From positions 395,594 through 459,593 of the forward strand of contig CBDEUL010000006.1 of NCBI GenBank assembly GCA_965243265.1: a stretch of 64,000 nt of DNA. The letters run 5' to 3'. The notes beneath the pieces are model-generated. The model was not told where the DNA came from. It was given only the letters and a program-made list of their open reading frames with translations, and ran no database searches. Positions 51,329 through 59,219 of this stretch are shown in pieces. How positions within the stretch are numbered: position 1 is the stretch's first letter; each line of letters opens with the position of its first letter. The position numbers were made by a program, and so were the translations under genes. The stretch comes from Flavicella sp965243265 (GTDB taxonomy: Bacteria > Bacteroidota > Bacteroidia > Flavobacteriales > Flavobacteriaceae).

Positions 51329-51829
51329 ATGAAAAACATACTTCTTATTTTTTTGAACCTCCTAATTTGTACTACACTTACAGGACAATCAAAAACGTTT
51401 GAAGCGCTTCTTAATGAAAAACTCAACAAAACGGTTCCTATAATAAAAGTAAAGACTGTTAATAATACTACTGACTATCTTTTTTTAGACACTCGAGAAC
51501 TCCACGAATTTGAAACAAGCCATATAAAAAATGCAATACATATAGGTTATAATTCTTTTGACATACAGCAAACAAAAAAAATAATTCCGAATAAAAACAC
51601 GCCTATCATACTCTACTGTTCTGTTGGTATTCGAAGTGAACTAATTGGTGAAACTTTATTAAAAGAAGGCTATACCAACGTGTTTAATTTATACGGTGGT
51701 ATTTTTGAATGGAAAAATCAAAACCACATAGTAGTTGACCTAAACAAAAAACCTACTGAAAAAGTACACACTTTTTCCAGAGAATGGAGCAAATGGTTAC
51801 TAAAAGGAAATAAAGTTTATGAAGACTAA
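51329..51829 (+). CDS. Secreted single-domain rhodanese in the arsenosugar operon
   Basis: A 166-residue protein from the ATG at 51329 (MKNILLIFLNLLICTTLTGQ is a signal peptide). The rhodanese domain has LFLDTRELHEFETSHIKNAI and the catalytic loop CSVGIRSELIGETLL, followed by GYTNVFNLYGGIFEWKNQ. It is exported, unlike the cytoplasmic rhodanese at 37839-38126. It starts 10 bases after arsS and its end overlaps the glycosyltransferase gene by 11 bases. Sulfur chemistry linked to thio-arsenicals would fit, but this is speculation. An earlier in-frame ATG lies inside arsS and was rejected. Confidence 0.85.
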   Translation: MKNILLIFLNLLICTTLTGQSKTFEALLNEKLNKTVPIIKVKTVNNTTDYLFLDTRELHEFETSHIKNAIHIGYNSFDIQQTKKIIPNKNTPIILYCSVGIRSELIGETLLKEGYTNVFNLYGGIFEWKNQNHIVVDLNKKPTEKVHTFSREWSKWLLKGNKVYED

Positions 51830-52424
51830 AAACCTATTATTACTCTTTACAAGAAACCCTGAATTAGGAAAAGTAAAAAGTAGATTAGCCAAAGATATTG
51901 GACAAGAAAAAGCCCTTCAAATCTATATTGAGCTACTAAAACAGACCAATACAATTGCTAAAAACCTGACCTGTGAAAAATGGGTGTTTTATTCTGAAAA
52001 CACCATTACTAATGATATTTGGAGCAATAAAACCTATCAAAAAAAAGTTCAAAGCTCTGGTGATTTAGGCAATCGTATGGAACAAGCTTTTAAAGAAGGC
52101 TTTGAAAACGATTATGAAAAAATTATTATTATTGGCAGTGATATTTATGACCTACAACAAAAACATATTGAAGAGGCTTTTGAGAAGTTAAACACTCACG
52201 ATGTTGTTTTTGGACCTGCTGAAGATGGAGGTTATTATCTCCTAGGTATGAAATCATTAAAAACTGAACTGTTTAGAAATAAAAATTGGGGAACAGAAAC
52301 AGTTTATAAAGACAGTTTAAACAGCCTACCTTCTACAAATACAATTTACAACTTAGAAACTTTAAATGATATTGATGTAATTTCTGATATAAAAAGCGAC
52401 TCATATTTAGAGAAACTTTTATGA
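51819..52424 (+). CDS. TIGR04282-type arsenosugar glycosyltransferase
   Basis: A 201-residue protein of the DUF2064/TIGR04282 family. It starts KNLLLLFTRNPELGKVKSRLAK, typical of the family, and has the nucleotide-sugar-binding GSDIYDLQQKHIEEAFEKL and FGPAEDGGYYLLGMK. This family is found next to arsM and arsS and is thought to act in arsenosugar assembly. Its last base is one base before the ATG of the next gene. No signal peptide, so cytoplasmic. Confidence 0.88.
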   Translation: MKTKNLLLLFTRNPELGKVKSRLAKDIGQEKALQIYIELLKQTNTIAKNLTCEKWVFYSENTITNDIWSNKTYQKKVQSSGDLGNRMEQAFKEGFENDYEKIIIIGSDIYDLQQKHIEEAFEKLNTHDVVFGPAEDGGYYLLGMKSLKTELFRNKNWGTETVYKDSLNSLPSTNTIYNLETLNDIDVISDIKSDSYLEKLL

Positions 52425-52425
52425 C

Positions 52426-53118
52426 ATGAAAAAAATTATTCTATTAGGTATTTGTAATTTGTTATTGCTAACGAGTATTTACGGTCAGTGTGTACGAAGT
52501 GGGCCTTTCTTAGACGGTCCTGAATACGATTTTGATGGAACTGTATCCATGACTTTTTTATTAAACGGCACCAATACCTTAAGTTTTGACAGTAATTTTA
52601 ATACCGAAGCTGGACCAGAACTACACGTCTATCTTTCTAACACAACAACCGTAACCACCTCTAATGGAATTTTAACAACACCTAATGCCATAGACTTAGG
52701 TGAATTACAAAGTAATTCAGGAGCTCAATCATACACACTTCCTATAGATGTAAATCTAAACAGCTACGATTATGTAGTAATACACTGCGCTCCTTTTAAT
52801 CATTATTGGGGAACTGCAACTTTAGGAACAGAAGCAGGTAATGATTGTAGTACTATCTTAAATGTTTCTGAGTTCGAAAACCCAATATTTGACATTTACC
52901 CAAATCCTATTCCGGAAAATCATTTTTACGTCCACTTAAAAAGATCTACCACTGCTATTTTAAAAATGTATGATATTACAGGAAAAACAATCAGAAAACC
53001 TATATTTTTATCTGAAGAAAAAAACAAGATAGGCACCTATAATTTAAAAGAAGGAATCTACATTCTCAAAGTAATTTCAGAGAATACAATTACCTCTAAA
53101 AAAATACTCATTCAATAA
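52426..53118 (+). CDS. DM13-domain secreted protein with T9SS sorting tail
   Basis: A 230-residue protein with a signal peptide (MKKIILLGICNLLLLTSIYG) and, about residues 30-125, a DM13 domain: DGTVSMTFLLNGTNTLSFD, GPELHVYLSN, DVNLNSYDYVVIHCAPFNHYWGTA. The C-terminal ~75 residues (IYPNPIPENHFYVHL, GTYNLKEGIYILKV, KKILIQ) are a T9SS type A sorting domain. DM13 domains are linked to electron transfer, the conserved Cys in VVIHC being part of the motif. Its presence in the arsenosugar operon is unexplained. Confidence 0.85.
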   Translation: MKKIILLGICNLLLLTSIYGQCVRSGPFLDGPEYDFDGTVSMTFLLNGTNTLSFDSNFNTEAGPELHVYLSNTTTVTTSNGILTTPNAIDLGELQSNSGAQSYTLPIDVNLNSYDYVVIHCAPFNHYWGTATLGTEAGNDCSTILNVSEFENPIFDIYPNPIPENHFYVHLKRSTTAILKMYDITGKTIRKPIFLSEEKNKIGTYNLKEGIYILKVISENTITSKKILIQ

Positions 53119-53123
53119 ATAGC

Positions 53124-53936
53124 ATGACTCCACAAATAGAAGAAACTCTTGCATTCCTTACATCCAAAAAAATTGAAACCCCAGCTGTAGGTATTGTATT
53201 AGGAACAGGATTAGGAAAATTAGTAGAATCTATAAAAATAGAAGTTTCTATAGACTACAAAGACATTCCTCATTTTCCTGAAGCCACTGTAGAATCGCAC
53301 TCCGGAAAATTAATTTATGGTACACTTGGAGGTAAAAAAATACTAGCCATGCAAGGTCGATTCCATTTATATGAAGGCTATGACTTTTCAGAAATCACCT
53401 ATCCTATCCGTATTTTAAAATTATTAGGAATTCAACAACTTTTAATTTCAAATGCTGCTGGGGCTATCAATTTAAATTATAAAAAAGGAGACTTATTATT
53501 AATTGATGATCATATTAATTTACAAGGGGGTTCTCCTTTAGCAGAAAAAAACATTGAAATTTTCGGGTCTCGTTTTGTAGACATGTCTGCACCTTATTCA
53601 AAAAAATTGAATGCCAACTTAAAACAAATTGCAGATCAAGAAAATATCAACCTAAACGAAGGGGTATATGCTGCTGTTGTTGGACCTCAATTAGAAACAC
53701 GAGCAGAATACAGGTATTTAAAAATTATTGGAGCGGATGCAGTAGGAATGTCAACCGTACCAGAAGTAATTGTTGCCAACCAAATGAACTTACCTTGTAC
53801 TGCTATTTCTGTATTAACTGATGAATGTGATCCTGATAATTTACAACCTATAAACATTCCTGAAATTTTAGCTTTGGCTGCCAAAGCAGAACCTAATTTA
53901 GTTACGTTATTTACTAAATTAATTGAAAACATATAA
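53124..53936 (+). CDS. Purine nucleoside phosphorylase
   Basis: A 270-residue type I purine nucleoside phosphorylase (trimeric PNP/MTAP family). Motifs are GIVLGTGLGKLVESI, the phosphate-site FPEATVESHSGKLIYG, GRFHLYEGYDF, LISNAAGAINLNYKKGD, and GVYAAVVGPQLETRAEYR followed by DAVGMSTVPEVIVA. In arsenosugar clusters this enzyme is thought to remove adenine from 5'-deoxy-5'-dimethylarsinoyl-adenosine; it may alternatively serve general purine salvage. Located between the DM13 gene (5 bases) and arsM (86 bases). Confidence 0.93.
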   Translation: MTPQIEETLAFLTSKKIETPAVGIVLGTGLGKLVESIKIEVSIDYKDIPHFPEATVESHSGKLIYGTLGGKKILAMQGRFHLYEGYDFSEITYPIRILKLLGIQQLLISNAAGAINLNYKKGDLLLIDDHINLQGGSPLAEKNIEIFGSRFVDMSAPYSKKLNANLKQIADQENINLNEGVYAAVVGPQLETRAEYRYLKIIGADAVGMSTVPEVIVANQMNLPCTAISVLTDECDPDNLQPINIPEILALAAKAEPNLVTLFTKLIENI

Positions 53937-54022
53937 AACAATCAAAACAGAAAGTCATAACGCAAAAGAAAATACTTTTCTAAACTTATGACTTTTAAAT
54001 TACAGATTATAATACTGAACTT

Positions 54023-54991
54023 ATGAGTTACTTAGATACTACACACAATGTTTATAAAGAAGCTGCATTAACACCTGATGTTGGACTTTGTTGTACTACA
54101 AATCCTATTTGGGAATTGCCAGGATTAAAGATTCCTAAAATAATGCAAGAGATGAATTATGGTTGTGGAAGTACTGTAAACTCACGTGATTTATCTAACT
54201 CCCCTAAAATTTTATACGTAGGTGTTGGAGGAGGAATGGAACTCTTACAATTCTCGTATTTCTCTCGTCAAAAAGGAGGTGTTATAGGAATTGATGTCGT
54301 TGATGAAATGCTAGAAGCTTCTCGAAAAAACTTTACAGAAGCTGAAAAATTAAACCCTTGGTTTAAAAGTGAATTTGTTGAACTTATTAAAGGGGATGCT
54401 TTGAATTTAAACGTTGCAGACAATAGTATTGATGTAGCTGCTCAAAACTGCCTATTCAATATTTTTAAAGCCGATGATCTAAAAAAAGCCATTGCCGAAA
54501 TGCACCGTGTCTTAAAACCACATGGAAGACTTGTAATGAGTGATCCTACTTGTGAGCAACCTATGAACGATACCTTAAGAAATGATGACCGTTTACGTGC
54601 ATTGTGCTTAAGTGGAAGTTTACCTATTGCTGAATATGTAAAAATGCTAACAGATGCAGGTTTTGGTACTATTGAAATTAGAGCGCGTAAACCTTACCGA
54701 ATTTTAGATCCTAAAAACTACCCTACAGATGAATTGATTTACATAGAATCTATAGAAGTAGCAGCCATTAAAGATCCTATGCCAGAAGATGGTCCTTGTA
54801 TTTTTACAGGAAAAGCCGCCATTTATTATGGTAATGAAGATTTCTTTGATGATAAAAAAGGACATACTTTATTAAAAAATCAACCTTTGGCTATTTGTGA
54901 CAAAACTGCTGCCGCATTAAAAGATTTGAGCAGAGATGATATTTATATAAGTAAGTCTACCTTCCATTATGATGGTGGTGGATGTTGCTAA
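54023..54991 (+). CDS. arsM: Arsenite methyltransferase ArsM, arsenosugar type
   Basis: A 322-residue SAM-dependent methyltransferase that converts arsenite to methylated forms. It has Cys23-Cys24 in DVGLCCTTNPIWELPGLKIP and Cys48 in MNYGCGSTV, the arsenic-binding cysteines expected, then the SAM motif YVGVGGGMELLQF, GIDVVDEML and a C-terminal GGGCC. The sequence LPGLKIPKIM and length identify the arsenosugar-type ArsM subgroup. With ArsS it forms the core of the oxo-arsenosugar pathway. The gap from PNP (86 bases) may hold its own promoter; none was clear. Confidence 0.95.
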   Translation: MSYLDTTHNVYKEAALTPDVGLCCTTNPIWELPGLKIPKIMQEMNYGCGSTVNSRDLSNSPKILYVGVGGGMELLQFSYFSRQKGGVIGIDVVDEMLEASRKNFTEAEKLNPWFKSEFVELIKGDALNLNVADNSIDVAAQNCLFNIFKADDLKKAIAEMHRVLKPHGRLVMSDPTCEQPMNDTLRNDDRLRALCLSGSLPIAEYVKMLTDAGFGTIEIRARKPYRILDPKNYPTDELIYIESIEVAAIKDPMPEDGPCIFTGKAAIYYGNEDFFDDKKGHTLLKNQPLAICDKTAAALKDLSRDDIYISKSTFHYDGGGCC

Positions 54992-55056
54992 TTTATTTTA
55001 AGGAAGAGCTATCTTTTTTATTGAAAATAATTCTTCCTTATACACTATATACTTCC

Positions 55057-55108
55057 CCTTTGTTAGGACGAATAGTATTCGAAAAAACATCCAACAACCT
55101 AATAAAGG
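55057..55108. other. Cruciform-like double hairpin between arsM and hydroxylase gene
   Basis: CCTTTGTTAGG (55057-55067) and CCTAATAAAGG (55098-55108) pair with one G-T mismatch, enclosing a second perfect hairpin CGAATA-G-TATTCG (55069-55081). It lies in the 201-base gap. Possible terminator of the arsenosugar operon; no T run follows. Confidence 0.45.
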
Positions 55109-55192
55109 ATACTTACAATTGAAATAGAAAAACACTCTTAAAAAGAAAAAAATCACTTTTATAACTTTACCTAAAAGCAATTCATCTTATAT

Positions 55193-56071
55193 ATGGAAAA
55201 CCTCATCAACCTTTTTAAAGATTCTTTTATTGGCTACGGGAATTACCTTATTTATGAGATAACACATCCCTCTTGGCACAATTATTTTTATGCCTTAATT
55301 ACAATATCATTAATTGTATGGGGATTAGAAATTGCTTTTCCATGGAGAAAAAATCAGAGTATTTTTAGAAAAGATTTCTGGTTGGATACATTTTACATGT
55401 TTTTCAACTTCTTTATTTTCAATCTTATTATTTTTATAGCCCTTTCAACTGCTGCAGAAAATCTGTTTATAAAAACTCTGGGTATGTTTTCTATTTCTAT
55501 AGAAACACTTCAGCTTATCAACTTAAACGAATTACCTGTTTTAATAAGGCTTTTGCTGTTTTTTCTCATTACCGATTTTGTACAATGGGCAACACACATT
55601 CTTTTACACAGTACACCTTGGTTGTGGAAATTTCATAAAACACATCACTCAGTAAAAGAAATGGGCTTTGCTGCACACCTACGTTACCACTGGGTGGAAA
55701 CATTAGTATACAGAACCACTCTTTACATTCCATTGGCTCTTATTGGAGGTTTTCATGTAAACGATGTTATCTTTGTACACCTAATAGCTCTTAGTATTGG
55801 TCATTTAAACCACGCCAACATTTCTATAAATTTAGGACCTTTAAAGTACATTTTTAACAATGCACAAATGCATATTTGGCACCATGCAAAAGAACTACCT
55901 AAAAAACATAAAACGGGGGTAAATTTTGGAATTTCTCTAAGTATCTGGGATTATCTATTCAAAACAAACTACATTCCTAAAAACGGAAGAGACATTGAAT
56001 TGGGGTTTAAAAATGATGAAGATTTTCCAAAAAGCTTTATTGAGCAAGAAATATACCCTTTAAAAAAGTAG
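55193..56071 (+). CDS. Sterol desaturase/fatty acid hydroxylase family protein
   Basis: A 292-residue integral membrane di-iron enzyme. The eight-histidine pattern is visible: HILLH, HKTHH, HLRYH with the following helices, and HIWHH at the C-terminal side. Hydrophobic segments lie at about residues 30-50, 65-85 and 110-130. Such enzymes hydroxylate or desaturate lipids. Arsenosugars in marine bacteria end up in arsenolipids, so a link to the upstream operon is conceivable, but the 201-base gap and hairpin argue for separate transcription. Confidence 0.85.
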   Translation: MENLINLFKDSFIGYGNYLIYEITHPSWHNYFYALITISLIVWGLEIAFPWRKNQSIFRKDFWLDTFYMFFNFFIFNLIIFIALSTAAENLFIKTLGMFSISIETLQLINLNELPVLIRLLLFFLITDFVQWATHILLHSTPWLWKFHKTHHSVKEMGFAAHLRYHWVETLVYRTTLYIPLALIGGFHVNDVIFVHLIALSIGHLNHANISINLGPLKYIFNNAQMHIWHHAKELPKKHKTGVNFGISLSIWDYLFKTNYIPKNGRDIELGFKNDEDFPKSFIEQEIYPLKK

Positions 56072-56154
56072 TTTTCATTGTAATACTTACTTAACAAATT
56101 AATTTGTTCCTTTTTTATCATATGAGAATTGAATAGATTTGTAAAAAATTGCTA

Positions 56155-56181
56155 CTCGTTAAAATTTCATTTTTTAACGAG
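56155..56181 (+). terminator. Hairpin downstream of hydroxylase gene
   Basis: CTCGTTAAAA, a 7-base TTTCATT loop and TTTTAACGAG form a perfect 10-base stem 83 bases after the hydroxylase stop. It marks the end of the conserved region before the accessory island. Confidence 0.55.
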
Positions 56182-56219
56182 GGTATATCAAATATATTTT
56201 AAACAAAGTCTATAATGGG

Positions 56220-56257
56220 AATAAACGTACCAGTACGTTTATTCAATCGTTGGCAGC
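56220..56257. repeat. Left boundary of accessory island: palindrome plus GTTGGCAGC box
   Basis: AATAAACGTAC, CA, GTACGTTTATT (56220-56243) is a perfect 11-base inverted repeat. Five bases later is GTTGGCAGC (56249-56257), whose exact reverse complement GCTGCCAAC recurs at 57062-57070 just after the NERD gene. These boxes delimit the first cassette-like unit. Confidence 0.55.
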
Positions 56258-56297
56258 AAGTTGAAATTCGTAATCTTCAGGAATATTCTCAATAAAA

Positions 56298-57056
56298 ATG
56301 GAATTCTTAATACTTATTATAATTTTAGCTCTTTATGGAATTTCATACTATTTCAAGAAAAGAATCATTCCTAAAATTAAAGGCTCAATTGGAGAGTACA
56401 AAGTAGCTTCAAAACTAAAACGTCTCAATAAAAAGGAATATCTAGTATTAAATGATATATTATTAAAAAATGGCGACTTAACTACTCAAATTGACCATAT
56501 TGTAATTAGCAAAAGTGGAATTTTTGTTATCGAAACAAAAAACTATAAAGGTTGGATTCACGGACATCAAAACTCTGAATATTGGACTCAAACTATTTAT
56601 AAACATAAAAGTAAATTAAGAAATCCGATTAAACAAAATTGGGTTCACGTCTATGCCATAAAAAAAACTCTTTCAGAATATAATTATATTAAATATTTTC
56701 CAATTGTTGTTTTTGCGGGAGATGGTAAACTAAAAAATGTGACAACGACTCTTCCTGTTGTTTATAATAACAAACTTATAAAGACAATTAAAAACTTAAA
56801 TGAACAAGAAAGTTTATCATATAGTCAAATGGAATCGATTTCAGATAAATTACTCAAGAGTAATATAACTGACCGAAAAATATCTAAAAGCCATTCATCA
56901 CAAGTTAAAAAACAGATACGAGAACGAAATAAAAAGGAAAAACAAAAAATATGTCCCAAGTGTGGAAATAGACTGATTAAAAAAAGAGGGAAATATGGAA
57001 ATTTTTATGGTTGTGATAATTTTCCGAAATGCAGATATACTATAAACATTAAATAA
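56298..57056 (+). CDS. Membrane-anchored NERD nuclease-like protein with topoisomerase zinc ribbon
   Basis: A 252-residue protein. Residues 3-18 form a transmembrane helix (FLILIIILALYGISYY). The NERD domain follows: GSIGEYKVASKL (Glu33), Asp66 in QIDHIVISKSGIF and Glu79-x-Lys81 in VIETKNYKGWI, which together look like an intact PD-(D/E)XK active site. The C-terminal zinc ribbon has Cys219, Cys222, Cys239 and Cys245 (CPKCGN and GCDNFPKC), as in topoisomerase I tails. It is a likely DNA-processing nuclease at the inner membrane. It lies alone between the boxes GTTGGCAGC and GCTGCCAAC. Role in defence is inference. Confidence 0.85.
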   Translation: MEFLILIIILALYGISYYFKKRIIPKIKGSIGEYKVASKLKRLNKKEYLVLNDILLKNGDLTTQIDHIVISKSGIFVIETKNYKGWIHGHQNSEYWTQTIYKHKSKLRNPIKQNWVHVYAIKKTLSEYNYIKYFPIVVFAGDGKLKNVTTTLPVVYNNKLIKTIKNLNEQESLSYSQMESISDKLLKSNITDRKISKSHSSQVKKQIRERNKKEKQKICPKCGNRLIKKRGKYGNFYGCDNFPKCRYTINIK

Positions 57057-57061
57057 AACCA

Positions 57062-57198
57062 GCTGCCAACAACGTGTATAATTCATTGCTAGTTATAGCC
57101 TACTTACGAAAGTCCTCGCGGACTTTCTATCTGTGATTTATTTTCTAACTTTAGTGCTTAATCACGCAACGAAATCATACACAAACACGTTATGCCCA
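57062..57198. repeat. attC-like folded site between the two island genes
   Basis: A 137-base stretch that begins GCTGCCAAC and ends GTTATGCCC. The arms form an imperfect long hairpin: TGTATAATTCATTGC near the left pairs with GCAACGAAATCATACA near the right with a few mismatches and a bulged base, and the tip is a perfect hairpin GAAAGTCC-TCGC-GGACTTTC (57108-57127). A larger unpaired bulge (about 28 bases) lies in the right arm. Extrahelical bases and a structured tip resemble integron attC sites. The terminal boxes only loosely match the classical RYYYAAC/GTTRRRY. Confidence 0.5.
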
Positions 57199-57218
57199 AG
57201 TTTAAAAAATCGCTATAA

Positions 57219-59219
57219 ATGAAACAACATATTACAAAAATAACATCAAAAAGTGTTGAACAAAGTGGTTTGCCAACTGATTATAGAAAAGCTATTGCTG
57301 AATATATATGGAATGGATTTGATGCTAATGCTTCTGAAATTGAAATTAATATAGATTCTAATGAAGTTGGATATATAAATAGTTTTTCAATCTCTGATAA
57401 TGGAACTGGTATCAATATTGAAACTATCGACCAAACTTTTGGGCATTTCTTAGATTCACAAAAAAGGAACACATTTAATAACGATGGTTTTGTAAAAGGT
57501 AAAAAAGGTAAAGGAAGATATTCTTTTCAGCAATTCTCGGGTAAAGCAATTTGGAACACAACGTTTAAAGATAAAGATGGTAAATTTTTAAATTACAATA
57601 TTGAAATTAAGGAATCAAGTCTTCAAAGATTTGGGATTTCTGAAAAGAAAACAATAACAAAAGAAAATACAGGAACTACTGTTTATTTTGAATCATTTGC
57701 TAAGTTAACAGCTGATTTAATAGAAACAGAATCTTTTTATGACTTTCTTGCTTGTGAATTTGGTTGGTTCCTCTACTTAAATAAAAGTTACACTTTAAAA
57801 TTAAATGATTATGCAATAGATTATAATAGCATAATAGATAAAACTGTGAGTTTTAATGAGAATTTTAATGATTTTGATTTCAAAATTAACTTTATTCGCT
57901 GGAAAAAAAACATTGGAGACAAATACTATTATTACTTCTTAAACGAGGAGAAAAAAGAAAAAGACAGAAAACATACTTCTTTTAATAATAAAACAGAAGA
58001 CTTTCATCATTCAGTATATATTGAATCATCTTATTTTGATTCATTTAAATTATCAAATTCCAAAACCAACACTTTAGGTTTTGAAGTAAAAGACCAAAAT
58101 GATATTACTTTTAAAAGACTTCTTGTTTTTTTAAAAGAGAAACTTTCAATCGAAGAAAAACTTTTCATAAAAGAACATAAAGCCATAGAATTAATTACAA
58201 AATATCATAAGCAAAATGTTTTCCCTCAGTTTAAAAATAATCCTTACGATAAATTACGAAAAGAAGATTTAGAAAAAGTTGTTAAAGAAATATATTGTGT
58301 TCAACCTAAAATATTTCAAGGGTTAAAAACAACACAAAGTAAAACTATTGTCGGTTTCTTAAATTTACTTTTAGACTCTGACCAAAGAGATGACATTCTT
58401 AATATACTTGATAGTATTATAAAGTTAAGCGATGAAGAAAGAAAAGAGTTATCTGAAACATTAAATAAAACTAAATTTTCAGCTGTTGTTGCATTAGTTA
58501 AATTACTCGAAAATAGATTTAATACTGTATCTGGATTAAAGCATCTTGTTTATGACTTAGAAAAATTCACAAATGAAAGAGACCATATTCAAAAAATTAT
58601 AGAAAATAATTACTGGTTATTTGGAGAACAATATCATTTAGTTTCTGCTGACAAGAATTTTGAAACATTATTAAACAATTATCTTTCTTTTTTAGAACAA
58701 GAAAAAAAAGATTATAACAAAATTGATGCTAAATCACGATTAAAAAGACCTGATATTTTTATTGCTAAAAAATCTGACATACCAGATTCTAGTAGCGATG
58801 AATATATGATTGAGGAAAACATAATTGTTGAATTAAAAAGACCAAGTGTTGTTATTGGAAAATCACAATATGACCAAATAGAGGAATATATTAGAATTAT
58901 AATAAAAGAACCTAAATTTTCAAGCGAGACAAGAACTTGGAAATTAATTTTAGTTGGTAAGGATGTTGATGATTGGATTACTGACAAATACGAATCTCAA
59001 AAAGGAAAAGGAAAAAAGTTTTTAGTAGAAGCTGTTAAAAACTATGAAATATATGCTTTAAAATGGGATGATTTGTTTAGAATTTTTGACATAAAACACA
59101 AGCACTTGATTAATAAGCTTGAATTTAGAAACTCTATTATTGAAAATTTAAATGAAAAAGGTTTAATTGACCAATCCGAAAAAGTTGAACATATTACTGG
59201 AAAAATAGCCAGGGCATAA
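57219..59219 (+). CDS. GHKL ATPase fused to Shedu-like PD-(D/E)XK nuclease
   Basis: A 666-residue protein. The N-terminal Bergerat ATPase shows the N box (Glu28, Asn32, Asp35 in AEYIWNGFDANAS), G1 at Asp60-Gly64 (SDNGTGI) and G2 around Gly94-Gly99 (KGKKGKGRYSF), typical of MORC/HSP90-like GHKL domains. A helical middle region (about 310-450) follows. The C-terminal domain begins near ENNYWLFGEQY (from Glu462) and has Asp512 in RPDIFI, Glu538-Leu-Lys540 in VELKRP and Gln553 in YDQIEEY, an intact PD-(D/E)XK site of the Shedu/DUF4263 type. Family knowledge: such fusions occur in bacterial defence loci. It lies between the boxes GTTATGCCC and GGGCATAAC. No partner gene other than the NERD protein is nearby. 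Confidence 0.85.
   Translation: MKQHITKITSKSVEQSGLPTDYRKAIAEYIWNGFDANASEIEINIDSNEVGYINSFSISDNGTGINIETIDQTFGHFLDSQKRNTFNNDGFVKGKKGKGRYSFQQFSGKAIWNTTFKDKDGKFLNYNIEIKESSLQRFGISEKKTITKENTGTTVYFESFAKLTADLIETESFYDFLACEFGWFLYLNKSYTLKLNDYAIDYNSIIDKTVSFNENFNDFDFKINFIRWKKNIGDKYYYYFLNEEKKEKDRKHTSFNNKTEDFHHSVYIESSYFDSFKLSNSKTNTLGFEVKDQNDITFKRLLVFLKEKLSIEEKLFIKEHKAIELITKYHKQNVFPQFKNNPYDKLRKEDLEKVVKEIYCVQPKIFQGLKTTQSKTIVGFLNLLLDSDQRDDILNILDSIIKLSDEERKELSETLNKTKFSAVVALVKLLENRFNTVSGLKHLVYDLEKFTNERDHIQKIIENNYWLFGEQYHLVSADKNFETLLNNYLSFLEQEKKDYNKIDAKSRLKRPDIFIAKKSDIPDSSSDEYMIEENIIVELKRPSVVIGKSQYDQIEEYIRIIIKEPKFSSETRTWKLILVGKDVDDWITDKYESQKGKGKKFLVEAVKNYEIYALKWDDLFRIFDIKHKHLINKLEFRNSIIENLNEKGLIDQSEKVEHITGKIARA

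Noticed and set aside
56220..56243. Operator for the NERD gene
   Set aside because: The palindrome is 55 bases upstream of the ATG and no -7 element is nearby; its place at the island edge fits a boundary better.
57281..57472. Minus-strand small open frame inside the GHKL-nuclease gene
   Set aside because: It is a shadow of the ATPase motifs; no start signal or similarity is seen.
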